Below are positions 1 through 7,340 of a stretch of 25,324 nucleotides of DNA, in pieces (within the stretch, counting starts at the first letter, position 1; each line of letters begins with the position of its first letter). This DNA comes from Candidatus Poribacteria bacterium (GTDB lineage: Bacteria > Poribacteria > WGA-4E > UBA9662). The notes beneath the pieces were generated by a model, which had not been told where the DNA came from, did not search any database, and saw only the letters and a program-made list of their open reading frames with translations. The stretch covers positions 1-25,324 of the forward strand of contig PACG01000110.1 in NCBI GenBank assembly GCA_002699335.1, in the 5' to 3' direction. The translations under genes and the position numbers were made by a program.

Positions 1-813
1 GACGTCGGAAATACTACCATCGAGATCGGTATCATTGAAGGCTGTCAGATTACAGTCAGTTGGCGGCTACGAACAGATCAGGGCCGATTAGCAGACGAAT
101 ACGGCGTGCAGATCTGTGAGTTACTTTGGAGTCACGATATTCTTAGATCTGGGTTTGATGGTATTGTTATTAGTTCCGTTGTGCCCGCCGCCGGTCGTGA
201 ATTATCAATAATGTGTAACCGTTTTTTTGGATACTCTCCGTTGATGGTCTCCGAAGAGTTAGACCTTGGCATTCAGTTAGATGTCGATCGACCCGAAGAG
301 ATTGGTGCAGATCGGTTAGCAACGGCTGTCGGTGCCTACTATACCTATGGTGGATCTCTGATTGTCGTCGATTTCGGAACGGCAACTACCTTTGATGTCA
401 TCTCGCCGCATGGCTCATATATCGGCGGGGTGATTGCACCTGGTATTCGCATTACTATGGATGCTCTTTTCGCCCGTGCTGCATTGTTACAGCCGGTTGA
501 CCTGACACCACCTCAATCTATTATTGGAACCAATACCAGCGAGTGTATCAAATCGGGGTTTTATTTCGGTTTCCGAAGTCAAATGGAGGGTATTCTCCAT
601 CAGATAAAAACTGAACTCGGACGAAAATATAGAGCAGATTCGGGAACCCAAGCCGATATCAAGGTCATTGCGACAGGAGGATTAGCAAACCCAATCGCTG
701 AGGATTCAGAAAATGTCGATATTGTAGATCCGGACTTATTGTTAAAAGGGCTAAGCATTATCTACCATCGCTATCAGAAATCAGTTGCATCTCCTCCTGA
801 GATCCTGAAATGA
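1..813 (+). CDS. coaX: Type III pantothenate kinase, 5'-partial
   Basis: Phosphorylates pantothenate with ATP, the first step of coenzyme A synthesis, in the cytoplasm. The reading frame is open from base 1, so the gene begins upstream of the window. The first visible residues, DVGNTT, are the phosphate-binding motif that normally lies a few residues after the start, so very little is missing. About 270 residues are visible. The ATG at 106 is internal, because family sequence continues upstream of it (RTDQGRLADEYG). Other CoaX motifs are GADRLA near residue 102, DFGTATT near 124, an NTSECIKSG segment in the middle and ATGGLA near the C-terminus. The stop overlaps the next start (ATGA), indicating co-translation. 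CoaX is an actin-fold (ASKHA) enzyme unrelated to PanK-I. Identification is firm. Confidence 0.95.
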   Translation, partial: DVGNTTIEIGIIEGCQITVSWRLRTDQGRLADEYGVQICELLWSHDILRSGFDGIVISSVVPAAGRELSIMCNRFFGYSPLMVSEELDLGIQLDVDRPEEIGADRLATAVGAYYTYGGSLIVVDFGTATTFDVISPHGSYIGGVIAPGIRITMDALFARAALLQPVDLTPPQSIIGTNTSECIKSGFYFGFRSQMEGILHQIKTELGRKYRADSGTQADIKVIATGGLANPIAEDSENVDIVDPDLLLKGLSIIYHRYQKSVASPPEILK

Positions 814-1073
814 TGGATACAATTCATCTTACAAAAAAGCAACTGATGACCGTTGTCAGTACTGCGGCCGTTGTTTTTGTAATACTGGTGGCGATGCTAA
901 GCTATACCAGCCGAAAATTGAGTTCGATTCAATCTGAGAACAGTTTGCTTCAGGCCGAATTAGATGATCTACGCTTCAAGCAACGGAAACTGTCAAAAGA
1001 GCTAGAGGCGAAAAATTTACGCCTTGATGAAATGGGAAAGATGATTCAAGAGATCCAGAAAGGTTCCAAGTAA
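810..1073 (+). CDS. Small single-pass membrane protein with coiled coil
   Basis: An 87-residue protein of unknown function. Residues about 12-32 form one hydrophobic membrane span (LMTVVSTAAVVFVILVAML). Residues about 37-82 are charged and heptad-like, rich in Leu, Glu and Lys, and look like a coiled coil. The layout resembles FtsB/FtsL-type bitopic proteins, but no family signature is visible and I do not assign it. The start ATG overlaps the coaX stop by four bases; a second ATG at 813 is equally possible. The HAD gene begins immediately after its stop, so it is an internal operon member. The gene itself is probably real; its function is unknown. Confidence 0.7.
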   Translation: MMDTIHLTKKQLMTVVSTAAVVFVILVAMLSYTSRKLSSIQSENSLLQAELDDLRFKQRKLSKELEAKNLRLDEMGKMIQEIQKGSK

Positions 1074-1724
1074 ATGTCGGCCTGTGCAGTTTTTGACCTG
1101 GACGGTACGATTATCGATAGCTCTTCTGAACGGCTCTTTTTCTTCTATTTATTGAAGCGAGGCAAGTTGCGGTTGGGAAGTTTAGCTGAGTGGCTGATAG
1201 ATTGGATTCGTCTGTTTGATTTTCAAAAAGGTACGGCCAACAAGGTTTACCTAAAAGGGATTGATGCCAAAAGCCTAATAGATGAGGCCCGTACATTTTT
1301 TGCGGATTACTTGGTCAACCGGATCTCGTCACATGCCTGCGAACTGATTGAATTCCATAAATCTCACGGCCGGATGGTCGTCATCCTATCTGGATCGCTA
1401 ACGGTTCTGGTGACCCAATTTGCGGAGCATTTCGCCTTGGAGACAAAGTTTGGAAATGACCTAGAAGTTGTTGCCGGGGAAATAACAGGCAGGTTGGCGG
1501 GGTATCATCCCTATGGCCAACAGAAAGCGACACTGGTAGAATCCCTTTCGTCAGAACATCAGTTAGATCTATCAGCATCTTATGCTTACGGCAATCACCA
1601 CACGGACACCTATAAATTACAGTTGTTTGGCTATCCAGTAGCAGTTAATCCAACAGCCAAACTTCGGAGAATAGCGACAGCCAATGGTTGGAGCATAGAG
1701 ATGTTTCATGGGCGTACGGCTTGA
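1074..1724 (+). CDS. HAD-superfamily phosphatase, SerB-like (HAD-IB)
   Basis: A 216-residue hydrolase of the phosphoserine phosphatase-like HAD-IB branch. Motif I is FDLDGT with nucleophile D8 and acid D10. Motif II is VVILSGS with S106. The motif III lysine is probably in QQKAT near 151. Motif IV reads YGNHHTD at 172-178 in place of the usual GDSxxD, so the first acidic metal ligand is Asn174 while D178 is kept. The C-terminal GYPVAVNP stretch is typical of this subfamily, and the all-helical cap lies between motifs I and II. Substrate is unknown: phosphoserine, or a lipid or nucleotide phosphate, is possible. It starts one base after the upstream stop and its end overlaps the next gene by 17 bases. 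Confidence 0.85.
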   Translation: MSACAVFDLDGTIIDSSSERLFFFYLLKRGKLRLGSLAEWLIDWIRLFDFQKGTANKVYLKGIDAKSLIDEARTFFADYLVNRISSHACELIEFHKSHGRMVVILSGSLTVLVTQFAEHFALETKFGNDLEVVAGEITGRLAGYHPYGQQKATLVESLSSEHQLDLSASYAYGNHHTDTYKLQLFGYPVAVNPTAKLRRIATANGWSIEMFHGRTA

Positions 1725-2424
1725 AAAGTTTTTAGCTCACTATGGTGTGGCTTCTCGACGTGTGGCTAAACAACTGGTTATTGATGGACGGGTACGGATT
1801 AACGGTAAACCTGTTTTTATTCCCGGCCGGCACATTGATCCTGCCAAAGACGAAATCGAGTATGATGGCCAACATGTCACCATTCGACCAAAACATATCT
1901 ACCTGATGCTACATAAACCAGCCGGCTATATTACGACGGTAGAAGATGTTGAAGGTCGTAAGACGGTAATGGATCTCGTGCAGAATATCGGCCAGCGGAT
2001 ATACCCGGTTGGTCGTTTAGACAAAGATACCGAAGGGTTGCTATTGTTGACCAATGATGGCAACTTCTCACACCGAATTTTGCATCCCAGTTATAAACTG
2101 AAAAAGACTTATCTAGCCTGGGTCGAGGGACATCCTGACAAGAAGGAGATCCAAAAATTACGAACTGGCATTTGGCTGCCAACTGGATTGACAGCATCTG
2201 CAGTTGTGCAAGAAATTAGACGACGCGGAGTACAAACACACTATCGGATCGTGATCCATGAGGGTAAAAAGCGTCAGATTCGTCAAATGTTTCAAGCAAT
2301 TGGCTCTAAAGTAGATTACTTAAAACGAATCCGTATTGGAGGTCTGAGCCTAGGGGCGTTACCAAAAGGCCAATTCCGTTACTTGGAAGAAGACGAAATC
2401 CGAAGCTTAAAGGGCAAAGGTTAG
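1708..2424 (+). CDS. rluB: rRNA pseudouridine synthase, RsuA/RluB family
   Basis: A 238-residue enzyme that isomerises uridine to pseudouridine in rRNA. Residues about 2-50 form an S4 RNA-binding domain (RLEKFLAHYGVASRR, then RVRINGKPV). The catalytic motif is GRLDKDTEGLLLLTNDG with catalytic Asp105. The C-terminal signature KKRQIRQMF is also present. Family and length fit RluB (helix 69 region of 23S rRNA is the RluD target, whereas RluB modifies around U2605), but RsuA or RluE specificity cannot be excluded from sequence alone. The start overlaps the HAD gene by 17 bases. It is the last gene before a long perfect hairpin, which probably ends the coaX transcription unit. Confidence 0.9.
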   Translation: MGVRLEKFLAHYGVASRRVAKQLVIDGRVRINGKPVFIPGRHIDPAKDEIEYDGQHVTIRPKHIYLMLHKPAGYITTVEDVEGRKTVMDLVQNIGQRIYPVGRLDKDTEGLLLLTNDGNFSHRILHPSYKLKKTYLAWVEGHPDKKEIQKLRTGIWLPTGLTASAVVQEIRRRGVQTHYRIVIHEGKKRQIRQMFQAIGSKVDYLKRIRIGGLSLGALPKGQFRYLEEDEIRSLKGKG

Positions 2425-2426
2425 GC

Positions 2427-2466
2427 GTGAAATGTATTCCCAATACGGATTGGGAATACATTTCAC
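2427..2466 (+). terminator. Perfect 18-bp inverted repeat, terminator-like
   Basis: Left arm 2427-2444 (GTGAAATGTATTCCCAAT) and right arm 2449-2466 are exact reverse complements around a four-base loop, ACGG. It starts two bases after the pseudouridine synthase stop. No U tract follows on the plus strand, so it is not a textbook intrinsic terminator; it may instead end or stabilise the 3' end of the upstream mRNA. Confidence 0.6.
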
Positions 2467-2474
2467 CTCGAAAA

Positions 2475-2504
2475 TTACAAGAATTGCTTTACTTCCTTTA
2501 TAAT
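2475..2504 (+). promoter_or_regulatory. Candidate promoter of menG/ubiE, near-leaderless
   Basis: A consensus -10 hexamer TATAAT lies at 2499-2504. The best -35 candidate is the poor match TTACAA at 2475-2480, 18 bases upstream. The -10 ends only ten bases before the ATG at 2515, so a normal start site would leave only about four bases of leader. No Shine-Dalgarno is visible before the ATG, consistent with a leaderless message. Confidence 0.45.
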
Positions 2505-2514
2505 CATTAGATAA

Positions 2515-3234
2515 ATGAGCTTCTCGGTCCGAGATCATAACAAGCAAAAATCCCCGCAAATGTTTGACCGTATCGCACCTACTTACGATCTGGTCAACCG
2601 GTTACTGTCTTTTAGGCTAGATATCAGTTGGCGACGAAAAGTCGGATCTCTGCTACCGATTAAAGATCGACTGCAACTGCTGGATTTAGCCACAGGAACC
2701 GGCGACTTAGTGATTGATTTGTGCAACAGTTTTCCCGATCGAATTGCAACTGCTTTTGGTGTGGATCTCTCTGAAAATATGCTTCAAATTGGGCGGAAGA
2801 AAATCGAAAAAAAAGGCTTGAAGCAGAAGATCCAAATGCAGGTTGGCGATGCCATGGCCTTATCCATGGAAGACCAAACCTTCGATGTAGTGACGATCTC
2901 TTTTGGTATCCGCAATGTACCGGATGTTCCAAAAACCTTAAGGGAAATCTATCGTGTTCTCGAACCTTCAGGCAAAGCTCTAATTTTGGAGTTTTCGATT
3001 CCACTCAATCCTGCTGTGCGCTTAGGTCATCTGTTTTATCTGCGGCACATACTACCGCTGGTTGGAGGGCTGTTTTCTGGAGATTATGATGCTTACCGGT
3101 ATCTGAATACGACTATCGAGAATTTTCCGTACGACGAAGATTTTAAGCAACTAATGATTGAAGCAGGTTTTCTCAAGGTCAAAGCTCATCCTTTGAATTT
3201 CGGAATTGCCACATTATACGAGGGGATGAGATAA
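2515..3234 (+). CDS. menG: Demethylmenaquinone/ubiquinone methyltransferase
   Basis: A 239-residue SAM-dependent C-methyltransferase that adds the last methyl group to menaquinone, or to a ubiquinone intermediate (MenG/UbiE). The N-terminal signature FDRIAPTYDLVNRLLS is typical. The SAM site is LDLATGTGDL at 56-65. Further motifs are GVDLSENML, VGDAM, the UbiE signature FGIRNVPD, YRVLEPSGKALILEFS, and a C-terminal region with GDYDAYRYLNTTIENFP. The menaquinone role is an inference from KorAB-type anaerobic metabolism; no other quinone genes are in view. It follows a hairpin and has its own -10 box with almost no leader. Confidence 0.92.
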   Translation: MSFSVRDHNKQKSPQMFDRIAPTYDLVNRLLSFRLDISWRRKVGSLLPIKDRLQLLDLATGTGDLVIDLCNSFPDRIATAFGVDLSENMLQIGRKKIEKKGLKQKIQMQVGDAMALSMEDQTFDVVTISFGIRNVPDVPKTLREIYRVLEPSGKALILEFSIPLNPAVRLGHLFYLRHILPLVGGLFSGDYDAYRYLNTTIENFPYDEDFKQLMIEAGFLKVKAHPLNFGIATLYEGMR

Positions 3235-3273
3235 CGTTTCAAACTCTCAATCAGAATGTACGTAGTCTAGAAG

Positions 3274-3888
3274 ATGACGATCCGAAAAGGTGCAATAACC
3301 GGATTGGCTCTGATTTGGCTAATCCCGATTACATGGTTGTGTTTTATCAGTTCTGCTTGTAAAATAGAAGGGGCGCAACTTCCGACCCCACACTCGATCG
3401 AAGGGAAATGGGGATACCTTGACTCAGAAGGGAATCTGGTTATCTCCCCGAAATTCGATGAAGCTTGCCCGTTTTCCGAAGGATTAGCCAGGGTCGCAGT
3501 TAATCGTAAGTCGGGCTATATCAATCCGTCTGGGCAACTGGTCGTTCCGCTTCGGTATGACGAAGCTCTAGGGTTTTTGGAAGAATTCGCACCTGTGCGA
3601 CAGGGGCAGAAATGGGGGTACATCAACCAAAAAGGTCAGTTGGTTCTAGCTTTCCAGTTTGACGAAGCCTGGGGATTTTCAGAAGGCTTAGCTTGCGTCA
3701 GAGTTGGACAAAAGTATGGATATATCAATCCCAAAGGTGGATTTGTGATCCAACCCCAGTTTGATGCAGCCCGGACGTTTTCCAATGGATTTGCAATTGT
3801 CGAGCGTAATAGCCGACCGTTCGCAATTGATACAAACGGTCGTTACCTAAACAGAGGAAAAAACTTGGATTTAACCGATCGGAACTAA
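3274..3888 (+). CDS. Exported WG-repeat protein
   Basis: A 204-residue protein. Residues about 7-28 are a hydrophobic export signal ending in SSAC; the cysteine could be lipidated, but position -3 is Ser, so this is not a clean lipobox. It carries four good WG (KWG) repeats at about 45-76, 79-110, 113-144 and 147-178, each with the pattern K(W/Y)GYI.P.G.LV....FDEA..FSEGLA.V, and a degenerate fifth beginning near 181. WG repeats are predicted to form beta-propeller-like or solenoid folds; their function is poorly known. Four repeats are few for the family. It lies 40 bases after menG and 4 before the dioxygenase. Confidence 0.85.
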   Translation: MTIRKGAITGLALIWLIPITWLCFISSACKIEGAQLPTPHSIEGKWGYLDSEGNLVISPKFDEACPFSEGLARVAVNRKSGYINPSGQLVVPLRYDEALGFLEEFAPVRQGQKWGYINQKGQLVLAFQFDEAWGFSEGLACVRVGQKYGYINPKGGFVIQPQFDAARTFSNGFAIVERNSRPFAIDTNGRYLNRGKNLDLTDRN

Positions 3889-3899
3889 AGGAGTGAAAA

Positions 3900-4723
3900 A
3901 TGGAACTTCAGGGAGATCAGAATACCGTTTTGACGCCAGAAGCCAAAACTTTTTTGAGAGTGAAGGTTACTTGGTAATCCGAAACGCATTAACATCGGAA
4001 CAGGTAACAGAACTAAATCAAGCTATAGATCTGGTTTATGAACAACAAAAGGCTGAAGACCGGTTAGAAAGAGAGGGCAAGCTCAATCTCCGAAACTCTA
4101 TTATCCATCACGACGCTTTCCTACAGTTACTCGACATGCCGACTGCTGCGCCTTTGGCTTGGCAAATTCTGAATTGGAACATTCAGATGATTACCACCCA
4201 TCTAATTGTTTTACCTCCATCTAAGGAACCCGACGATAACGTTAAGTATAAGATCGGCTCACATCGAGACGGTGGCACTTCTCACAATGAAATGCAGGAA
4301 CCTCATCCCCGAATTTCACTTAAAATTGCCTATGCACTTAGTGACCAAACCGACCCAGCCTTTGCAGCAACGGTATTAGTTCCAGGGAGCAATCGCCTGT
4401 CTGGTCACCTTTCGATAGATCCTGAAACTGGAGGAGCTAGAGGAGCGATTTCGATGAACGTTAATGCTGGAGACGCTTTTGTTTTTGAACAACGAGCCTG
4501 GCACGGAATTGGTCGTAACTGGTCTAATATTTCGCGTAAAACAATCTTTGTCGGTTATGCCTATCGCTGGGTCAAACCAATGGATTATATTGCCATGCCG
4601 GATAAGTTCGTGGCAAAGTGTAACCCAATCCAAAAACAGTTGGTGGGTGTGGCCAGCGATCCGTTGAGCTACTATCTTCCAGTCGAGACCGATGTTCCCC
4701 TTAGGGCACACGCCGGTTCGTGA
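3900..4723 (+). CDS. Phytanoyl-CoA dioxygenase (PhyH) family, N-terminal frameshift
   Basis: A non-haem Fe(II)/2-oxoglutarate dioxygenase of the PhyH family, substrate unknown. The main frame is open from GTG 3893 and ends at 4723. Numbered from that GTG, the iron ligands are H124 and D126 (SHRDGG) and H204 (AWHGIG), with R215 as likely 2-oxoglutarate ligand. The GTG sits on the Shine-Dalgarno itself (AAGGAG, 3888-3893). The ATG at 3900 is well spaced from it and reads VLTPEAKTF in another frame, then runs out of family-like sequence. Joined to FESEGYLVIRNAL of the main frame, this gives a classic PhyH N-terminus. The join lies in a T6 run at 3950-3955; seven Ts would restore a protein of about 274 residues. 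The main frame is intact, so this is a sequencing error, slippage, or a recent mutation. Confidence 0.85.
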
Positions 4724-4727
4724 GGAG
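4722..4727 (+). promoter_or_regulatory. Shine-Dalgarno deciding the ABC ATPase start
   Basis: GAGGAG ends six bases before TTG 4734, an ideal spacing. The in-frame ATG at 4692 lies inside the dioxygenase gene with no such site. This favours TTG 4734 as the true start. Confidence 0.6.
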
Positions 4728-4733
4728 TCCAAA

Positions 4734-5426
4734 TTGCTGATCGATGTTCGAGATTTATGCAAAGTTTATCGAATGGGTGATGTCGAAGTTCACGCTCTGA
4801 GAGGAGTATCTTTTACAGTCAATGAAGGTGAATTGATTGCTATTATGGGACCATCGGGTTCTGGCAAATCGACCTTGATGGATATTTTAGGTTGTCTTTC
4901 CAAACCTACAAGTGGTGAGTACTATCTCGAAGGAGACGAGGTGGGTAAACTATCAGATAATCGTCTGGCTGAAATTCGTAATCAGAAGGTCGGTTTTGTT
5001 TTTCAAACCTTCAATTTATTGCCGCGAACGACCGCTTTACACAATGTCGAATTGCCGCTGATTTATGGTGGAATCCGACGTAGGGAACGGCGTGATCGAT
5101 CGCAACAGGTACTGGAATCGGTTGGGTTAGGTGATCGAATTCACCACAAATCCAATGAACTTTCCGGAGGACAAATTCAGCGTATTGCTATCGCACGGGC
5201 ACTTGTCAATGATCCCTCAATGATCTTCGCCGACGAACCGACTGGAAACTTGGATACCGCTACCAGCCAGGATATTATGTCGATTTTCCAGCGTCTTAAT
5301 GCGGAGGGCAATACCATTATCATGGTGACACATGAGCCAGAGATTGCAGCCTATGCCCAGCGTGTCATTCGTCTCCGTGACGGCTTAATCGAGCAGGACG
5401 AGTGGCGGGAGAGCAAGACAGCCTGA
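4734..5426 (+). CDS. ABC transporter ATP-binding protein, MacB/LolD type
   Basis: A 230-residue ATPase if started at TTG 4734, where family homology begins (LLIDVRDLCKVYRMG). The Walker A is GPSGSGKST at 39-47, the Q-loop FQTFNLLPR, the signature LSGGQ at 143-147, the Walker B IFADEP with D167 and E168, and the H-loop MVTHEPE near 200. The motifs TFNLLPRTTALHNVELPL and GDEVGKLSDNRLAEIRN are typical of the MacB/LolD/FtsE-like 'lipoprotein and peptide' branch that partners with FtsX-like permeases. No permease gene is nearby: the upstream gene is a dioxygenase and the downstream gene a GHMP enzyme. It is therefore an orphan ATPase whose permease must lie elsewhere. Confidence 0.92.
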   Translation: MLIDVRDLCKVYRMGDVEVHALRGVSFTVNEGELIAIMGPSGSGKSTLMDILGCLSKPTSGEYYLEGDEVGKLSDNRLAEIRNQKVGFVFQTFNLLPRTTALHNVELPLIYGGIRRRERRDRSQQVLESVGLGDRIHHKSNELSGGQIQRIAIARALVNDPSMIFADEPTGNLDTATSQDIMSIFQRLNAEGNTIIMVTHEPEIAAYAQRVIRLRDGLIEQDEWRESKTA

Positions 5427-5475
5427 TGCTCAGACAGTGAAATACTGTCCAACAAGCTGAATTCAGGAACTCAAT

Positions 5476-6492
5476 TTGGAATCCATACGGATTAAAACGT
5501 CTGCCCGTCTGCACCTGTCGCTAATTGACCTCAACGGTGCTCGTAATCGGGTCGATGGTAGTATTGGCTTGGCGATCCAAGATCCATATTTCCAAATTTT
5601 GGCCCAACCTTCTGACCGGATTGAAGTTTGTGCTCAAATTTACACCGAACGAGCAGGTCAAGTAATCCAAAAATTAAAAGATTACTACTTGATCCCTGGG
5701 CTTCGCGTCCAACTGACGTCTGAAATGCCACAACACTCTGGATTTGGTTCTGGTACTCAGTTGGCACTTGGTATTGCCGCTGCAACTAATCAGATCTATC
5801 AATTAGGGCAGTCAATTCACGACTTAGCTGTGGTTGTCGGACGAGGTGGGACTTCAGGTGTCGGTGTTGCCGCTTTTGAAAAAGGGGGATTTATTCTTGA
5901 TGGTGGTCATAAGTATCCAGAACAAAAATCCTCGTTCTTACCCTCAGCTGCGGTCGACGGAGTCGCCCCGCCGCCGCTTCTATTGCAATCTGATTTTCCA
6001 GATTGGCAACTTCTAATTATCATTCCGAAATGCAAACATATTGCAGGCGATGTGGAAGTCAATCTCTTTCAGACTCTTTGCCCACAACCTAAATCGACGG
6101 CAGAACGATTATCCCACTTAATTTTGATGCAGATGTTGCCAGCCATTTTTGAAGCGGATTTATATACTTTCGGACGAGCGCTAAATGAGATTCAAGAATT
6201 TGGGTGGAAACGGGTCGAAATAGACGCACAAGGCGGAGAGTTACAACAGACGCTTGACTTTTTGCAGCAGAATGGTGCTATTGGAGCGGGTGTAAGCAGC
6301 TGGGGCCCAGGAATTGTGGCTGTTGGTGACGACATCGGCACACTTTTTCAACGGACCCAGAATTTTTTGGCGAATACTCCATTTGGTGGAGACTGTTTTA
6401 TCACTCGTGCCAATAATAGTGGGGCAACTATCAAGCGAGTGGACACTACTATTTCTGACGAACTCTCCGACCGGTATCGAGAGCAGGTTTGA
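5476..6492 (+). CDS. Beta-RFAP synthase family protein (GHMP fold)
   Basis: A 338-residue protein matching the beta-ribofuranosylaminobenzene 5'-phosphate synthase family. In archaea and methylotrophs that enzyme joins PRPP and 4-hydroxybenzoate or pABA in methanopterin synthesis. The N-terminus ARLHLSLIDLNG, the GHMP motif PQHSGFGSGTQLALG starting at residue 85, VGRGGTSGVGVAAFEKGGFI in the middle and GVSSWGPGIVAV near the end are the features I rely on. The start is TTG 5476, with AGGAA at 5464-5468. No other methanopterin gene is in the window, so the substrate could differ. The family is uncommon in bacteria. The end overlaps the next gene's TTG. Confidence 0.85.
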   Translation: MESIRIKTSARLHLSLIDLNGARNRVDGSIGLAIQDPYFQILAQPSDRIEVCAQIYTERAGQVIQKLKDYYLIPGLRVQLTSEMPQHSGFGSGTQLALGIAAATNQIYQLGQSIHDLAVVVGRGGTSGVGVAAFEKGGFILDGGHKYPEQKSSFLPSAAVDGVAPPPLLLQSDFPDWQLLIIIPKCKHIAGDVEVNLFQTLCPQPKSTAERLSHLILMQMLPAIFEADLYTFGRALNEIQEFGWKRVEIDAQGGELQQTLDFLQQNGAIGAGVSSWGPGIVAVGDDIGTLFQRTQNFLANTPFGGDCFITRANNSGATIKRVDTTISDELSDRYREQV

Positions 6493-7340
6493 AGCGTACG
6501 TATCAGAAAGCGCGTTTTTATTGGCTACTGTTGTTCTTTATTGCTCTGATCCCCGGTTGTAGCTTCGACGAAACTGAAACCGCTCAAACAGCCCTGGAGT
6601 TGGTCTTACCGAGTCAGTCTGAAGGCCGATCAGAGATCAAAATGATCCGTATTCTAATCCAAAGTGGTCAAAGGACTATTCCACAGCAAGATTTTTCGAT
6701 GACACCTAGCCCGGATTCCAGTGGTTTTCAAAGCCTGGACATTTTTATTCCACTCGATGCCGAATTTATTCGTGTTGAAGCACTTGGTAGCTATGGCGAG
6801 CCACTGTTTGTAGGAGAATCCGCTCTGTCGATGCAAAGGGAAGAAATATCGAAGATCCGTGTTCAACTCGATCCTATTACACCGGTGCTAAAGTTTAATC
6901 TTTCCTCTAGCTTCGCCGATGTCGGGGAAGATTTTCAAATCGAGGTTGAACTAAAACATGTCAAATCCTTGTTCGCACTGACATTACAAATTGCCTATCC
7001 CGATGTTTTTATAGAACCCTATGCAGTTGAACTAGGTGACTTTTGGCAGAACGCTGATGAGTCCGCACCAGTACTAATGGTTTCGGACTATAACCTATCC
7101 GCTCAGTCACCAGGACGATTGAGCTTGGGTTTTGCCCGAACCGTCGAGTCTCGTGGTGATATGGAGTCCGGGGAAATTGCTACCATCTTTTTTCATACTA
7201 AGCAAACAGGGTTAGCTACTATCCGCGTCTTAGAGAATCCACAGTTGACAGCCCAGCAGTTTGATGGCAGTCCGGTCGATGATTTTGAAGAATTAGTTGG
7301 TTATTTGAATCGAGCCCAGGTCCAATTAGAAATCCGATGA
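6489..7340 (+). CDS. Lipoprotein with cohesin-like domain
   Basis: A 283-residue predicted lipoprotein. Residues about 9-23 are hydrophobic and end in LIPGC, a plausible lipobox with Cys24. Residues about 133-260 resemble a cohesin/dockerin-partner or carbohydrate-binding-like beta-sandwich: VGEDFQIEVELKHVKSLFAL, a strand with YPDVFIEPY, then LGFAR and ESGEIATIFFHTKQTG. These features are seen in cohesin-type domains that hold dockerins or act as surface adhesins. The start is TTG 6489, overlapping the beta-RFAP stop; its own stop overlaps the next ATG (ATGA). The family call is by pattern; the exact partner is unknown. Confidence 0.65.
   Translation: MKRTYQKARFYWLLLFFIALIPGCSFDETETAQTALELVLPSQSEGRSEIKMIRILIQSGQRTIPQQDFSMTPSPDSSGFQSLDIFIPLDAEFIRVEALGSYGEPLFVGESALSMQREEISKIRVQLDPITPVLKFNLSSSFADVGEDFQIEVELKHVKSLFALTLQIAYPDVFIEPYAVELGDFWQNADESAPVLMVSDYNLSAQSPGRLSLGFARTVESRGDMESGEIATIFFHTKQTGLATIRVLENPQLTAQQFDGSPVDDFEELVGYLNRAQVQLEIR

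Noticed and set aside
2660..3004. Minus-strand open frame of 114 codons opposite menG
   Set aside because: Shadow of menG; no recognisable features.
4376..4762. Minus-strand open frame of 128 codons opposite the dioxygenase
   Set aside because: It mirrors the strongly supported PhyH and ABC genes and shows no family text.
5444..5466. Hairpin GACAGT/ACTGTC and palindrome CTGAATTCAG between the ABC ATPase and the GHMP gene
   Set aside because: Stems are short and there is no U tract; probably chance.
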